A stretch of 64,000 nucleotides of DNA from Pandoraea captiosa (GTDB lineage Bacteria; Pseudomonadota; Gammaproteobacteria; Burkholderiales; Burkholderiaceae). The notes beneath the pieces were generated by a model, which ran no database searches, was not told the DNA's origin, and saw only the letters and a program-made list of their open reading frames with translations. The position numbers and the translations under genes are program-made. Positions 1 through 8,414 of the stretch are shown piece by piece (positions within the stretch are counted from its first letter, which is position 1; each line of letters starts with the position of its first letter). The stretch spans positions 62,001-126,000 of the forward strand of contig NZ_CABPSQ010000006.1 of assembly GCF_902459775.1 (NCBI RefSeq). Reading direction: 5' to 3'.

Positions 1-1810
1 TCACGGCCACGTCGTGCACCGTGTGATCGCCGTTGATTTCGGTCGTGCCGCCCGCCATCGTCAACGCCAGGTTGCTGCCGACGATGTTGCCGTCGTAGCG
101 CAGATTGAACGTGGGATCGGCGCGATTCGTGGCAACGCCGTTCGCGTCGGGCGTCAACCCGAAGCTCAACTGTGTCAGACGCAGATCGCCGTTGGCGTCG
201 CGCTCGGCGTACTTCGACAGAATGTCGCCATAGAGCGCCGCCCCGCGCATGATGTTGATCTGGCCGACGTAGCCGTTCTCCGACATATACAGCGAGGCGT
301 ACCTGCCCGCCAGTCTGCCGGTGATGTCGGCACGCGTGACTAGCGGGCCGTCGAGTTCGTCGGGCAGCGGCAAGGGCAGCCCCGTGTTGCGATCGAGCTT
401 GGTGAAAATGTACGACCCGCGATAGTCGGCGTCATCGCCCAGCGCGTTGTGACCGAAGTCGAAACTCGCCGCGATACCGTTGGCGCCGAGCGCCTGAACG
501 TCGCCTTGCTGCACGAACGTGTGGTTCTTGCCGTACGTGAACATCACGCCGCGCCCGTTCGCGCCGTCGGCGTAAATGCGCGTGCCCGGCAGCACGCTCA
601 CGTTGTTCGCCACGCCGTCCACCCGGATGCCTGCCCCGCCGTCACCGATGCTCAGCAGATCGGCCCGCTGGGCGACCGTGTTGTAGCTTCCGTAGAGATG
701 CAGCCCGAGACCCAACGTCGCCGTGTTGTAGGTGTTCGGGACATAGGCGGTGCCGTCGGCGTTGCGGCCGAAGAACGGGCGGTCGTTGGTCAGCGTCAGA
801 CCGTCGTCGTAAATCGAGCGACCGAAAAAGTTGCGTCGGTCGATGTCGTAGCCGATATCTTGCAGCGCCGCGAGCTCGGCCTCCATGAACGCCGTGTAGT
901 TGCGGTACGTCTGATGGCTCATCAGGCTGTTCTTGAGCTCGATGTGCGAGAAGATAGGCCCGTCGTATATCGTTCCCTCGAACATCGCCTTGACCGGAAT
1001 GCCCTTCATGGCATTGCCGAGCACTTCCCTCACGTGGTCGCCGGCGAAGTAGGCGTTGTCGTTGCGCGCGTCGAACGCGCTCGGATCGACGGTGCCCCGG
1101 TTTTCCGGCGTGAGAATGTTCTGCCCCGGCTGGGCCGGACGGTCATTGTCGTCGTAGAGGTGCGCCGACCAGCTGTCGAGGACCGAGGTGAAGCGGTTCG
1201 TATGCAGCGTCGGCGTAATCTCGGTCTGGACAATGTTCGTCCCCACGCCCAGTGCGTGCGCCACCTCGTGCAACATCACGGCCGGCAAATCGGCCTGACT
1301 GTTGAGCGGGATCTGCGACGCCACGTGCGGCGCGGTGGAGAAGGCCATCTGGCCCAGCGTGATCTCGCCGTGCGCGCCATAGTAGGCCGGGCGTTCCAGC
1401 GGGTTGTTCTGAAGCGCCGCCTGAACGAGCGTCGGATTCTGGTCGCTGTCAGCCGGGAGCGGGCCGACGTCGAACGCATAGGGGCTGTACGCATGGGCAC
1501 CGCCCGACGTGCTCATGCCGACGTTGATCGCCGCCGGCGATCTGCCGGGCGTCACCTTGATGACCTCGGCCCAATAGTTCAGCGCCGCGCGTATCTGGTC
1601 GGTTTGCAATGGCGAGAGGGTGCCCGACGAGACCTGATCCCGGCCGAAATCGTCACTGGTGTAGGCGCCGTCCGTGGGGGAAAAGAGCCGCGCCTGTATG
1701 AACGGCGTGCCGTAGCGGTCCGCGATGTCGATTGGCGTGTAAGCCTGCGCGGCCGACGCGAGAGTGCAAAGCGCCGCAAACGCGACGCAGGTCATCCGAA
1801 TCGTCCTCAT
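1..1810 (-). CDS. Secreted HExxH zinc metalloprotease with beta-helix-like passenger (partial, C-terminus outside window)
   Basis: The first 603 residues are visible; the gene runs off the left edge. Residues 1-23 form a signal peptide ending AQA before YTPID. A zinc-binding HEVAH motif lies at residues 181-185, inside [13 protein letters not shown], and a possible Met-turn (LMSH) follows. The metzincin third ligand position (residue 191) is Thr, so this is not a textbook metzincin. After the protease domain the sequence becomes Gly/Asn/Asp-rich with repeated short beta-type stretches ([22 protein letters not shown]), as in autotransporter passengers. A beta-barrel would lie outside the window. 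The start ATG is the first in frame and gives a clean signal peptide. The gene appears monocistronic. The autotransporter assignment is inference; secreted metalloprotease is well supported. Confidence 0.8.
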   Translation of the reverse strand, partial: MRTIRMTCVAFAALCTLASAAQAYTPIDIADRYGTPFIQARLFSPTDGAYTSDDFGRDQVSSGTLSPLQTDQIRAALNYWAEVIKVTPGRSPAAINVGMSTSGGAHAYSPYAFDVGPLPADSDQNPTLVQAALQNNPLERPAYYGAHGEITLGQMAFSTAPHVASQIPLNSQADLPAVMLHEVAHALGVGTNIVQTEITPTLHTNRFTSVLDSWSAHLYDDNDRPAQPGQNILTPENRGTVDPSAFDARNDNAYFAGDHVREVLGNAMKGIPVKAMFEGTIYDGPIFSHIELKNSLMSHQTYRNYTAFMEAELAALQDIGYDIDRRNFFGRSIYDDGLTLTNDRPFFGRNADGTAYVPNTYNTATLGLGLHLYGSYNTVAQRADLLSIGDGGAGIRVDGVANNVSVLPGTRIYADGANGRGVMFTYGKNHTFVQQGDVQALGANGIAASFDFGHNALGDDADYRGSYIFTKLDRNTGLPLPLPDELDGPLVTRADITGRLAGRYASLYMSENGYVGQINIMRGAALYGDILSKYAERDANGDLRLTQLSFGLTPDANGVATNRADPTFNLRYDGNIVGSNLALTMAGGTTEINGDHTVHDVAV

Positions 1811-2134
1811 TCAGTACTCCGTATCCTTTTTTCGCTTCTGTAAGACTTTGTAAGGCGAAGCGAATGTTACGGAGCCTGCCGCGCGACGTCACTGCGATTT
1901 ATACGGGGTTAGGGACCGACCTTCGGTAAACCCGCGTGGAATAAGCACTTTTTCCTTTCCCCTTCCTTTACGACACGATCAATTCCGCTGAAAACGGCCC
2001 GACCTGTATTAATCACAGTTTCGCCGCAGCGGGCCGGTGACGATACTTCACTCACCGGCTAACGCAACGACGCCGCAAGACAAGGCAACGCAGCGGCAGC
2101 CGTCATCCCAACCATGAACGACAGGAGAATCACC
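1811..2134. other. Intergenic region between divergent protease and micro-gene cluster
   Basis: No convincing gene lies in these 324 bases. The stretch is less GC-rich than its surroundings and should hold the promoters of the protease gene (leftward) and the micro-gene cluster (rightward). I could not pick out a convincing -35/-10 pair. The only clear structure is the inverted repeat at 2033-2059. Confidence 0.5.
2033..2059. promoter_or_regulatory. 8-bp perfect inverted repeat upstream of the micro-genes
   Basis: GCCGGTGA at 2033-2040 and TCACCGGC at 2052-2059 are perfect complements separated by 11 nt. The element sits about 75 nt before the first micro-gene. There is no T-tract, so an operator or an mRNA leader hairpin is more likely than a terminator. 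Confidence 0.45.
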
Positions 2135-2209
2135 ATGCCCGCACTCGTCACCTACGGCTTCGCCTCGATCCTGGGCCTGATCGGCACGCTCGTCTCGGCG
2201 CTTGGCTGA
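2135..2209 (+). CDS. Micro-protein 1, 24-residue hydrophobic peptide
   Basis: The reading frame MPALVTYGFASILGLIG and seven further residues is preceded by AGGAG at the right distance (2122-2126). An upstream in-frame ATG at 2114 would add seven residues but would bury that ribosome site. The peptide is almost wholly hydrophobic (YGFASILGLIG, TLVSALG), long enough to lie in a membrane or form an amphipathic helix. It shares the pattern Y7-G8-[FI]-[AS] and G17 with micro-protein 3, suggesting paralogy. It is the first of three in one apparent transcript ending at the terminator at 2503-2530. I do not recognise the family. Membrane-active toxin-like peptide or signalling peptide are possibilities only. 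Confidence 0.5.
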   Translation: MPALVTYGFASILGLIGTLVSALG

Positions 2210-2252
2210 ACGAGCATCGCCCAACGCTAACCCGACAACGGAGCACACCGCC

Positions 2253-2357
2253 ATGCAACTCATCCTCGATATCGTCGACAACCTTTTCTATAGCGACACG
2301 TGCATCGAAACCGGCATGCAGTGCGCCATCCACGTTGGCCACGTGTTCGGCTACTGA
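2253..2357 (+). CDS. Micro-protein 2, 34-residue peptide with two cysteines
   Basis: The frame begins MQLILDIVDNLFYSD and contains a CIETGMQC segment, with Cys17 and Cys24, followed by IHVGHVFGY. ACGGAG lies 9-14 nt before the ATG. It is unlike its two neighbours: it has acidic residues, two histidines and a cysteine pair that could make a disulphide or bind metal. It is the middle gene of three closely spaced micro-genes. No family is recognised. Confidence 0.45.
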   Translation: MQLILDIVDNLFYSDTCIETGMQCAIHVGHVFGY

Positions 2358-2401
2358 TCGGGTCACGCCCCCGCCCCTTCAATCACCCAAGGAGATTCAC
2401 C

Positions 2402-2476
2402 ATGGTCCGCGCTCTGGCTTACGGCATTTCCGAGCTTTACGCCCAATTCGGCCATCTGCTCCCGTTCCAGTTCTGA
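2402..2476 (+). CDS. Micro-protein 3, 24-residue peptide similar to micro-protein 1
   Basis: The frame begins MVRALAYGISELYAQFGHLL and ends PFQF. It has the strongest ribosome site of the three (AAGGAG, about 7 nt before the ATG). Residues Y7, G8, a following [FI]-[AS] pair and G17 coincide with micro-protein 1, and both are 24 residues long. It ends 26 nt before a strong rho-independent terminator. No known family is recognised. The conserved length, ribosome sites and shared terminator are the evidence for expression. Confidence 0.5.
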   Translation: MVRALAYGISELYAQFGHLLPFQF

Positions 2477-2502
2477 ACGAGACATGACGAAGGCGTCCCG
2501 GC

Positions 2503-2530
2503 AAGGACCGCCCCTGCGGTCCTTTTCTTA
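2503..2530 (+). terminator. Rho-independent terminator closing the micro-gene cluster
   Basis: AAGGACCGC at 2503-2511 pairs perfectly with GCGGTCCTT at 2516-2524 across a 4-nt loop, and a T-rich run follows. It separates the micro-genes from the response regulator, making the micro-genes their own transcription unit. Confidence 0.85.
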
Positions 2531-2656
2531 TTGTGCGAGAACGCATCGATGGCGTGTGCGAGACATGTCACCGGCACCTATTTCTGCAAAATTTCGTCGT
2601 CCAGTTATTTTTTAGTACGATTTCACTATTCCATTAAAAAAATCGGGGCCAGCGGG

Positions 2657-3259
2657 ATGTCATCTCCCACCAAAGTTTTCTGCATCGAGGACGATCACGA
2701 TTCGGCAGACCTGATTCGCGAGGATCTGACGGATCGGGGTTATGTCGTGAAAGTGGCGCACGATTTTTCGGCCGCGCTGGCGACGCTTGCCGCTTTCATG
2801 CCGGACATCATCGTGTGCGACGTGAACGTGCCCGGCATGACGGGCTTCGAGTTTCTGGAAAGCGCTCGCGGCATTATTCAGGGAGAGCGCAAGATTCCGT
2901 TCATTTTCCTGACGGGCAACGCCGACAAGGAATCGATCATGCGCGGGCACAGCACCGGTGCTGACGAATACATGCTCAAACCCGTGGACTTCGACGTGCT
3001 CGACACGGTGATCCGCAAATACACCGAGCATGACGAAGCGCCGGAAGGCGCGCCGCTGCCGTTCGGGCTCACGAAGCGCGAAGTGGAAGTGTTGCAATGG
3101 TCGGCGCGCGGCAAGACATCCGCCGAGATCTCGATCATTCTCGAATTGGGTAAGCGTACGGTGGACTTCCACATCGATAACGCCCGCGAAAAGCTCAACG
3201 TTGCTACGCGCACGGAAGCTGTGGTTCGCGCCGCCCTGCTCAACATCATTGCGCTCTGA
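2657..3259 (+). CDS. Response regulator, REC plus LuxR-type HTH
   Basis: A 200-residue two-component regulator. The receiver domain spans residues 5-125, with the acidic pocket E11/D12/D13, phospho-acceptor Asp55 in VCDVNVPG, the switch Thr in FLTGN and the conserved Lys in MLKPVD. Residues 135-200 form a LuxR/FixJ HTH (LTKREVEVLQW, GKTSAEIS, KRTVDFHI). A longer frame is open upstream to 2531, but ATG 2657 starts exactly at the receiver domain. The histidine kinase begins 28 nt downstream, so the pair is probably cognate. The signal is unknown; the adjacent micro-peptides are an obvious but untested candidate. Confidence 0.9.
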   Translation: MSSPTKVFCIEDDHDSADLIREDLTDRGYVVKVAHDFSAALATLAAFMPDIIVCDVNVPGMTGFEFLESARGIIQGERKIPFIFLTGNADKESIMRGHSTGADEYMLKPVDFDVLDTVIRKYTEHDEAPEGAPLPFGLTKREVEVLQWSARGKTSAEISIILELGKRTVDFHIDNAREKLNVATRTEAVVRAALLNIIAL

Positions 3260-3287
3260 GCGCGTCGTCGCGCCGGGCTTATCTCGC

Positions 3288-4895
3288 ATGCCGAAATCCT
3301 CCCCCCCTGCTTCAGTGTCCGCTTCAGTGCCCACCTCAAGCCCGCTCCCGATCCGGGGACGGATGTATCTCCTGCTCGCACTGTGTCTCGTCGCGATGAT
3401 TGCCGTGGGTATCGCGGTGCACTATCAGGTCGATTCGGCGCAGCAACGCGCCATCGCCGCCGAGCGCGCACAGATCGAGAATCTGAGCGTGCTGGAAGAA
3501 CTCAACGATTACATCTCGGACTTCCGCACCGTCGAGTCCGAAGCGCTTGCGCCGATGTCTCCCGGGGCATTCGCGGACATTCGTACGGCAGCAGCCGAGT
3601 TCGACGACAAGATCAAGGCTGCCTCGGAGCGGTATCAAAAGGTGCTGGCGCACGACGAATTCCGTCTGGCTTTCTCGAAGTTCCACACCCAATGGGCGCA
3701 GTACCGCCGGGCAGCCAATCAGGTGTTTCAACTCGCGCAGAGCGGCAAGCTGAACGACGCCGCGAGGTTTTATCGTGGGGAGTCCGGCGCCAAATACGCG
3801 CAGGCGAACAACACGTTCGGCGCCCTGGTGTTTCGGAGCACCGAATCATTGATCCGGGAGGTGGAGGCGAAAAACACCGAGGCCCGCCGGCATCTTCTCA
3901 AGATCGACGCGTTGATCGCCGCGATGATCGTGGTGACGCTGCTGTGCCTGATTTATGTCGATGCAGTGATTCTCCGGCCATTGACACACCTCATCCGGAT
4001 GGCCGGGAATGCGGTCGGCGGCAAGGACAAGCTGCGCCTGCCGTGGCTCTCGCGCGGCGACGAGATCGGCGCGCTTTCGCGAACGCTGTCGAAGATTCAG
4101 GAAAGCACGGCGTCGCTGGTACGCAACCAGAAGCTGGCAACGGCCAAGAACACGATGTTGCAGCGCGCACTGGCGAACGAGGAGCGTCTGAACAACTTCC
4201 AGAAAACCTTCCGTTCGATGGCAACGCATGAGTTTCGCACGCTGCTCAGTGTCATCGACGGTCATGCGCAGCGTCTGCTCAACCCGCGAAACGAAGAGAC
4301 GGATTCGAGCCCGCGCTACACGAAGATCCGGGAAGCGGTGGCCAAGCTGAACAATCTCATTCAGAACTGGCTGGACGCAGCGCAAAGCGCCTCGCTGGAC
4401 GATCCGAAATTCGGCAAACGCACGGAATTGTCGTTGCTGGCCCTGCTCGAAGACGTGCGCGGCGTCGGTTCGGACATGTTCCCGAACGCGACGATCACGG
4501 TGCAGGCCCCGGCAGGCATCGACAGCCGCATGATCGGCGACGGCAATGTGCTGTTCCACGCGTTCATCAATCTGGTGAGCAACGCCACGAAGTACACATT
4601 GGCACAGCCTGCCATCGACATGCGTTTGTCGGACAAGGGCGAAGCGTTCGAGGTGACGCTGCGCGACAACGGCACCGGGATCCCTGCCGACGAACTCAAG
4701 GAGATCTTCCAGATGTCGTTCCGCTCGCGCAGCAACGCGGTGCTGGAAGACGGCTCGGGCGTCGGTCTGGCGGTGGTCTACGCCGCCATCGAGTTCCACA
4801 AGGGCACCATTGACGTGGCGAGTCAGGTCGGCGTGGGCACGACGTTCACGATTACTTTGCCGAAGGCGCCCGTGGTCGAGACGGCGAACGCCTGA
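3288..4895 (+). CDS. Membrane sensor histidine kinase
   Basis: A 535-residue hybrid-free sensor kinase. TM1 is at about residues 26-45 (MYLLLALCLVAMIAVG). An extracytoplasmic helical sensor of about 160 residues follows, then TM2 at about 206-229 and a HAMP linker. The H-box is HEFRT with phospho-acceptor His314. The ATPase domain has the N-box (NLVSNATKYT), G1 (DNGTGIP) and G2 (GSGVGLAVVY). The start at 3288 puts TM1 in the usual N-terminal position; a larger frame open to 3030 overlaps the response regulator and is not credible. It partners the regulator ending at 3259. Confidence 0.9.
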   Translation: MPKSSPPASVSASVPTSSPLPIRGRMYLLLALCLVAMIAVGIAVHYQVDSAQQRAIAAERAQIENLSVLEELNDYISDFRTVESEALAPMSPGAFADIRTAAAEFDDKIKAASERYQKVLAHDEFRLAFSKFHTQWAQYRRAANQVFQLAQSGKLNDAARFYRGESGAKYAQANNTFGALVFRSTESLIREVEAKNTEARRHLLKIDALIAAMIVVTLLCLIYVDAVILRPLTHLIRMAGNAVGGKDKLRLPWLSRGDEIGALSRTLSKIQESTASLVRNQKLATAKNTMLQRALANEERLNNFQKTFRSMATHEFRTLLSVIDGHAQRLLNPRNEETDSSPRYTKIREAVAKLNNLIQNWLDAAQSASLDDPKFGKRTELSLLALLEDVRGVGSDMFPNATITVQAPAGIDSRMIGDGNVLFHAFINLVSNATKYTLAQPAIDMRLSDKGEAFEVTLRDNGTGIPADELKEIFQMSFRSRSNAVLEDGSGVGLAVVYAAIEFHKGTIDVASQVGVGTTFTITLPKAPVVETANA

Positions 4896-4935
4896 TACGT
4901 CCGATACACCTGATACGTCTGGTACGTCTGATAAG
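4894..4935. repeat. Degenerate 9-bp tandem repeat (GATACGTCT type)
   Basis: GATAC or GGTAC recurs at exact 9-bp spacing at 4894, 4903, 4912 and 4921, with a fifth GATAA at 4930. The first unit overlaps the kinase stop codon. The same GATAC nonamer type occurs inside macB (9682-9726). Confidence 0.7.
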
Positions 4936-4955
4936 GCGCTGGAAATCGCCTGCGG

Positions 4956-5867
4956 CTATAGGTGAAAGTCGCCTGCGGCTTCGGGCTGATAGACCACTTT
5001 CTCGATGCGAATGCGGCGGGTTCGGTGATGGATCCGCCAATCGATGGCGTCCCCTTCCCGGTAACCGAGGATCGCCGAGCCGACATCCGAGACGATCGAT
5101 ACCTTGTCGTCACTGCCATCGACATCATCCGGATAGACGAGATCCACTTCCATGGCCTCGTCATCCAGCCGCAGCCGCGCTCGGGAATTCATGGTGATTA
5201 CGTCGCGGTCCACCTGCCGCGAATCGACGACGACGGCGCGCTCGATCTCATGCGCCAGATTGACCGTGTCCGGGCCAGAAGCCAGCGCAACGAGATGGCG
5301 CAGCCGGGTCTGGTCGATTTCGGTGATGTAGATCTCGGACGACGCGCCCGTCCGTCCCTCGCGCAGACGTTGAAGATATCGGTCCGCGGTCATGGCAAAC
5401 GACTTCATCGCCGACGTTTCGCGCTCGAGCACGAACCCACAGCGAACGAACGCCTTGAGCGAGCGCGCATTGTCCACGTGAATTCTGGCAATGAGTTTTT
5501 CGGCGCGCATGTCGAAGAAGGCGAGTTTCATGCCTTCTCGCAGAGCGCCGGCGCCGAGCTTGCGGCCCCAGTTGTCGCGATTCCCGATGACGAGAACGAT
5601 CTCGCAGTCCTGTCCTGTCTTGACGAGGCGCACGAACCCGACGGGTTCGTCGTGCCGGTCATAGGCCATGAAGAACCGGCCGCCCTGATTGAACAGATGG
5701 GTGAGGATCGGCAGCTGCACCCGATCGATGACCTGCTCGATGGCCCGGGACACCTGACGCGAATCGCTCAGATAGCGCACGACGCTCTCGTCTTCCAGCC
5801 AGTCGATCAAATGGAACGCGTTTGCCCGCGTAATTTCGGGGCACAGAGAAATGAAAGGCTCGCTCAT
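4956..5867 (-). CDS. GNAT acetyltransferase fused to an Rnk/GreA-C-like domain
   Basis: A 303-residue two-domain protein. Residues 1-165 look like a GNAT acyltransferase of the RimJ/YjdJ type, with the acetyl-CoA loop region around NRDNWGRKLGAGALREG and the characteristic NARSLKAFVRCGF near its end. The C-terminal 130 residues match the Rnk nucleoside diphosphate kinase regulator fold, with an N-terminal helical hairpin and a GreA-C-like beta domain (VSIVSDVGSAILGYREGDAIDW). ATG 5867 is preferred over a TTG at 5888. The gene converges on the histidine kinase. Rnk proteins normally stand alone at about 135 residues, so the fusion is unusual. The target of acetylation cannot be inferred. Confidence 0.75.
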   Translation of the reverse strand: MSEPFISLCPEITRANAFHLIDWLEDESVVRYLSDSRQVSRAIEQVIDRVQLPILTHLFNQGGRFFMAYDRHDEPVGFVRLVKTGQDCEIVLVIGNRDNWGRKLGAGALREGMKLAFFDMRAEKLIARIHVDNARSLKAFVRCGFVLERETSAMKSFAMTADRYLQRLREGRTGASSEIYITEIDQTRLRHLVALASGPDTVNLAHEIERAVVVDSRQVDRDVITMNSRARLRLDDEAMEVDLVYPDDVDGSDDKVSIVSDVGSAILGYREGDAIDWRIHHRTRRIRIEKVVYQPEAAGDFHL

Positions 5868-6059
5868 CTTCGCCACACTGGGTTGCAAGAATGAAAGCCT
5901 TCCATGGCGTCGGCCATGACGGTTCTTTCGAAGGAACGTCGAATTCTAAACCAGCGTTGACGAAAGGGCTAATATCGCTGGCAGACCGAACGTGATTCCG
6001 CCGCGCGTACCGCATACCGCAGGCACGCCACGGCACTGACCGAACCGGTCGATGCACTA

Positions 6060-6076
6060 CTGACATTTTTTGTCAG
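6060..6076. promoter_or_regulatory. CTGACA-N5-TGTCAG dyad upstream of the GST gene
   Basis: Two perfect 6-bp arms flank five Ts, about 50 nt before the GST start. The position and symmetry suit a repressor or activator site. No regulator gene is adjacent, so the binding protein is unknown. Confidence 0.45.
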
Positions 6077-6127
6077 GAGAGACCGCTACATTGGTCGCCT
6101 GTCGATAACTCACCCAAGGATCTCGCC

Positions 6128-6739
6128 ATGCTGACGCTTTTCCACGCTCCCCGTAGCCGTTCCACGCGTGTCGTTGCGCTGCTTCACGAACTGGGCGCAC
6201 TCGACGACGTCAGGATCCAGGTCGTCGGCATCGAGCGCATGGACGGCTCCGGCGGACATGACCCACGCAACCCGCATCCGGAGGGCAAGGTGCCGCTGCT
6301 GGTGGACGGCGAGGTGCAGGTCTGGGAGTCGGCGGCCATCATCCAGTACCTTGCCGAACGCTTCCCGGCGAACGATCTGGCCCTTCCGCCCGACCATCCG
6401 GAGCGCGGCGCCTATCTGAGCTGGTTCGCCTGGTACGCCGGCGTGCTGGAGCCGGTCATCACCGTGGACTTTGCCGGGCTGCAACATCCGCTGCTGGTCC
6501 GAACCTTTCGCACCAAAGCCGAGGCCCTTGGCCGACTCCGCGCAGCGCTGACGAACCGCACCTATCTTGTTGGTGAGCGTTTCACCGCCGCCGACCTGCT
6601 GTTGCATTCCGCTTTTGCGTGGATGGGCAAGCCGGGGGATCCGGTCATCGATGCCTGGGTCGATCGTTGCATGGCTCGCCCGAGCGCGGCCTTCGCCATC
6701 GCGTTCGATAACGAAGCGCTGGCTGCCGCGGCAAGGTAG
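6128..6739 (+). CDS. Glutathione S-transferase family protein
   Basis: A 203-residue cytosolic GST. The N-terminal thioredoxin-like half contains the active-site region SRSTRVVALLHELG, the cis-Pro motif GKVPLLV and the gamma-glutamyl-binding ESAAIIQYL. The C-terminal half is all-helical, with the conserved Asp in FTAADLLLHSA. AAGGA precedes the ATG. It stands alone between a convergent-free upstream region with a dyad at 6060 and the efflux operon. It likely conjugates or reduces electrophiles; substrate unknown. Confidence 0.9.
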   Translation: MLTLFHAPRSRSTRVVALLHELGALDDVRIQVVGIERMDGSGGHDPRNPHPEGKVPLLVDGEVQVWESAAIIQYLAERFPANDLALPPDHPERGAYLSWFAWYAGVLEPVITVDFAGLQHPLLVRTFRTKAEALGRLRAALTNRTYLVGERFTAADLLLHSAFAWMGKPGDPVIDAWVDRCMARPSAAFAIAFDNEALAAAAR

Positions 6740-6855
6740 TGTGACCGGGACACGTCCGCGCGCTTGCGTCAGTCGTCTCAGAACGTCAATCGAGGATGTC
6801 ACTTAAGGACGCCACTTCGGGACGCCAGTTCGGGACGTCCGTACGGCCCGACATG

Positions 6856-8403
6856 TCAGCCCGCTGGCGGCGGGGTCACATCCGACGCATTCCCGGCGCC
6901 ACCCAGCGCCTTGTACAGCGCCATACGGTTGTTCAGGCGGCTCAGGCGGGTCTGCGCATCGGCCGTTTGCGCCGCGCGCAGCAGCCGCAGTTGTTCGAGC
7001 CACGGTTGCACGCCAATGGCCCCGGCCTGATAACGTGATCTCAGCAGTGTCTCCGCGCGTTGGGCTTGCGTGAGCGACAGGACACGCTGTTCACTCTCGA
7101 GCGTCAATTGCTCGCGCGCGGACAACGCATTCTCGACCTCGCTGAGCGCCGTGAAGAGGCTCTTGCGGAAGTTGACGACCGCCTCCTCGTATTGCGTCTG
7201 CGACACCTTGATTTGCAACTGCATCGTGTTCCACTGGATGAACGGCAATGCCAGTCCCAGCCCCAGCGAACCGACCGGATTCTGCAACACGCGCTCCAGC
7301 GACGTGCTCGTCGTGCCGAGTTGCCCGGTCAGCGTGAAAGTGGGATAGAAACTCGTGCGAGTGATGTCGACGTTGGCGAGCGTGCCGCGCAAGCGCAATT
7401 CCGACGCGCGCAGATCGGGACGGCGCCCCAGCAACGCTGCGGGCAATCCGGCGGGCACGTCGGGCAACGCTTGCGTGGGCAGCACCGACGGTTCTGCCGC
7501 TGCCTGCTCCGGCGGACGATCGAAAAGAATGGCGAGCGCGTTGCGGTTCTCCGTGCGCTGCTGTACCAGTTGTGTCAGCGTGGCGCGCTGGTCCGCCAGA
7601 TTTCCCTCGGTCTGCGCGACATCCAGCCCCGACACTGCACCGGCGGCATAACGCGAGCGCACCAGCGCCAGAATGCGCTCGGTATAGACGATGTTGCTCT
7701 GCGTGTTCGCAATCTGCTGATTCAGGAAACCGATGGTCCAGTAGAGCTGCGCTGTCGTGGCGATCAGCGACAGGCGTGCAGCCTCGCGGTCGGCGTCGGT
7801 CGCCTCATATTCCCAGCGCGCCGCGTCGCGTTGCGCCGCGAGTTTGCCCCACAAGTCCAGTTCGTAGGATGCCGTTGCCTGCAGCGTGCCCTTGCGCGCC
7901 ATCGCGTGCGTGTCGAGTGTGCGCGACACGGTGCCGGTGCCGCCCACCGTCACTGAGGGTGTCAGATTCGTATCGGCCAGTCCGGCCTGCAATTGGGCCC
8001 GGTAGACACGAATGCCTGCCGCAGCCAGATCGTTGTTGACGGCCAGGGCGTCGGTGATGAGCTTGTCGAGTACCGGGTCACCAAAGGCGCGCCAGAAGTC
8101 GGGGGCAATAGCCGCCGCGCGGGCCGTGCCGGTGGTGTTGCTCGCGTCGGCCAACGCGTCGGATGGCGCACCGGTCGTCGGTGCGCCGGCCCATTGGGCG
8201 GGCACCGGCACGGCTGGCAGCGGAGCGTGACGCACACCGGCGCAGCCCGCCAGCAACACCGCCGCGATCGCCAATGCGAGCGCCGAGCGGCGCAGGCCAT
8301 GGACCGGTCGGGTCGACGATATCGTCGGCGCCGACAAAGCTGACGCCCCCGTCGATGCCAACGCATCAGACAGTTTGCGAGCGGTAGCAATCATTCTCGT
8401 CAT
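6856..8403 (-). CDS. Outer-membrane efflux lipoprotein (OprM/NodT family)
   Basis: A 515-residue TolC-like channel. A hydrophobic signal (ALALAIAAVLLAGC) ends in a lipobox whose Cys would be lipidated. Two repeated OEP domains follow. Coiled-coil segments rich in Ala/Gln/Arg and the motif GRRPDLRASELRL, typical of NodT proteins, are visible. GAGG lies about 10 nt before ATG 8403. It starts 11 nt after the macB stop, so macA-macB-oprM form one operon and the protein should dock to MacA to complete a tripartite pump. Confidence 0.92.
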   Translation of the reverse strand: MTRMIATARKLSDALASTGASALSAPTISSTRPVHGLRRSALALAIAAVLLAGCAGVRHAPLPAVPVPAQWAGAPTTGAPSDALADASNTTGTARAAAIAPDFWRAFGDPVLDKLITDALAVNNDLAAAGIRVYRAQLQAGLADTNLTPSVTVGGTGTVSRTLDTHAMARKGTLQATASYELDLWGKLAAQRDAARWEYEATDADREAARLSLIATTAQLYWTIGFLNQQIANTQSNIVYTERILALVRSRYAAGAVSGLDVAQTEGNLADQRATLTQLVQQRTENRNALAILFDRPPEQAAAEPSVLPTQALPDVPAGLPAALLGRRPDLRASELRLRGTLANVDITRTSFYPTFTLTGQLGTTSTSLERVLQNPVGSLGLGLALPFIQWNTMQLQIKVSQTQYEEAVVNFRKSLFTALSEVENALSAREQLTLESEQRVLSLTQAQRAETLLRSRYQAGAIGVQPWLEQLRLLRAAQTADAQTRLSRLNNRMALYKALGGAGNASDVTPPPAG

Positions 8404-8414
8404 CTGGCAATACC

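Noticed and set aside
449-1843. Long plus-strand open frame of 464 codons
   Set aside because: It mirrors the minus-strand metalloprotease, which has a signal peptide and HExxH motif; the plus-strand product is Arg/Val/His-rich with no recognisable motif.
3846-4799. Long minus-strand frame opposite the histidine kinase
   Set aside because: The plus strand encodes a complete sensor kinase with all boxes; the reverse frame is a high-GC shadow.
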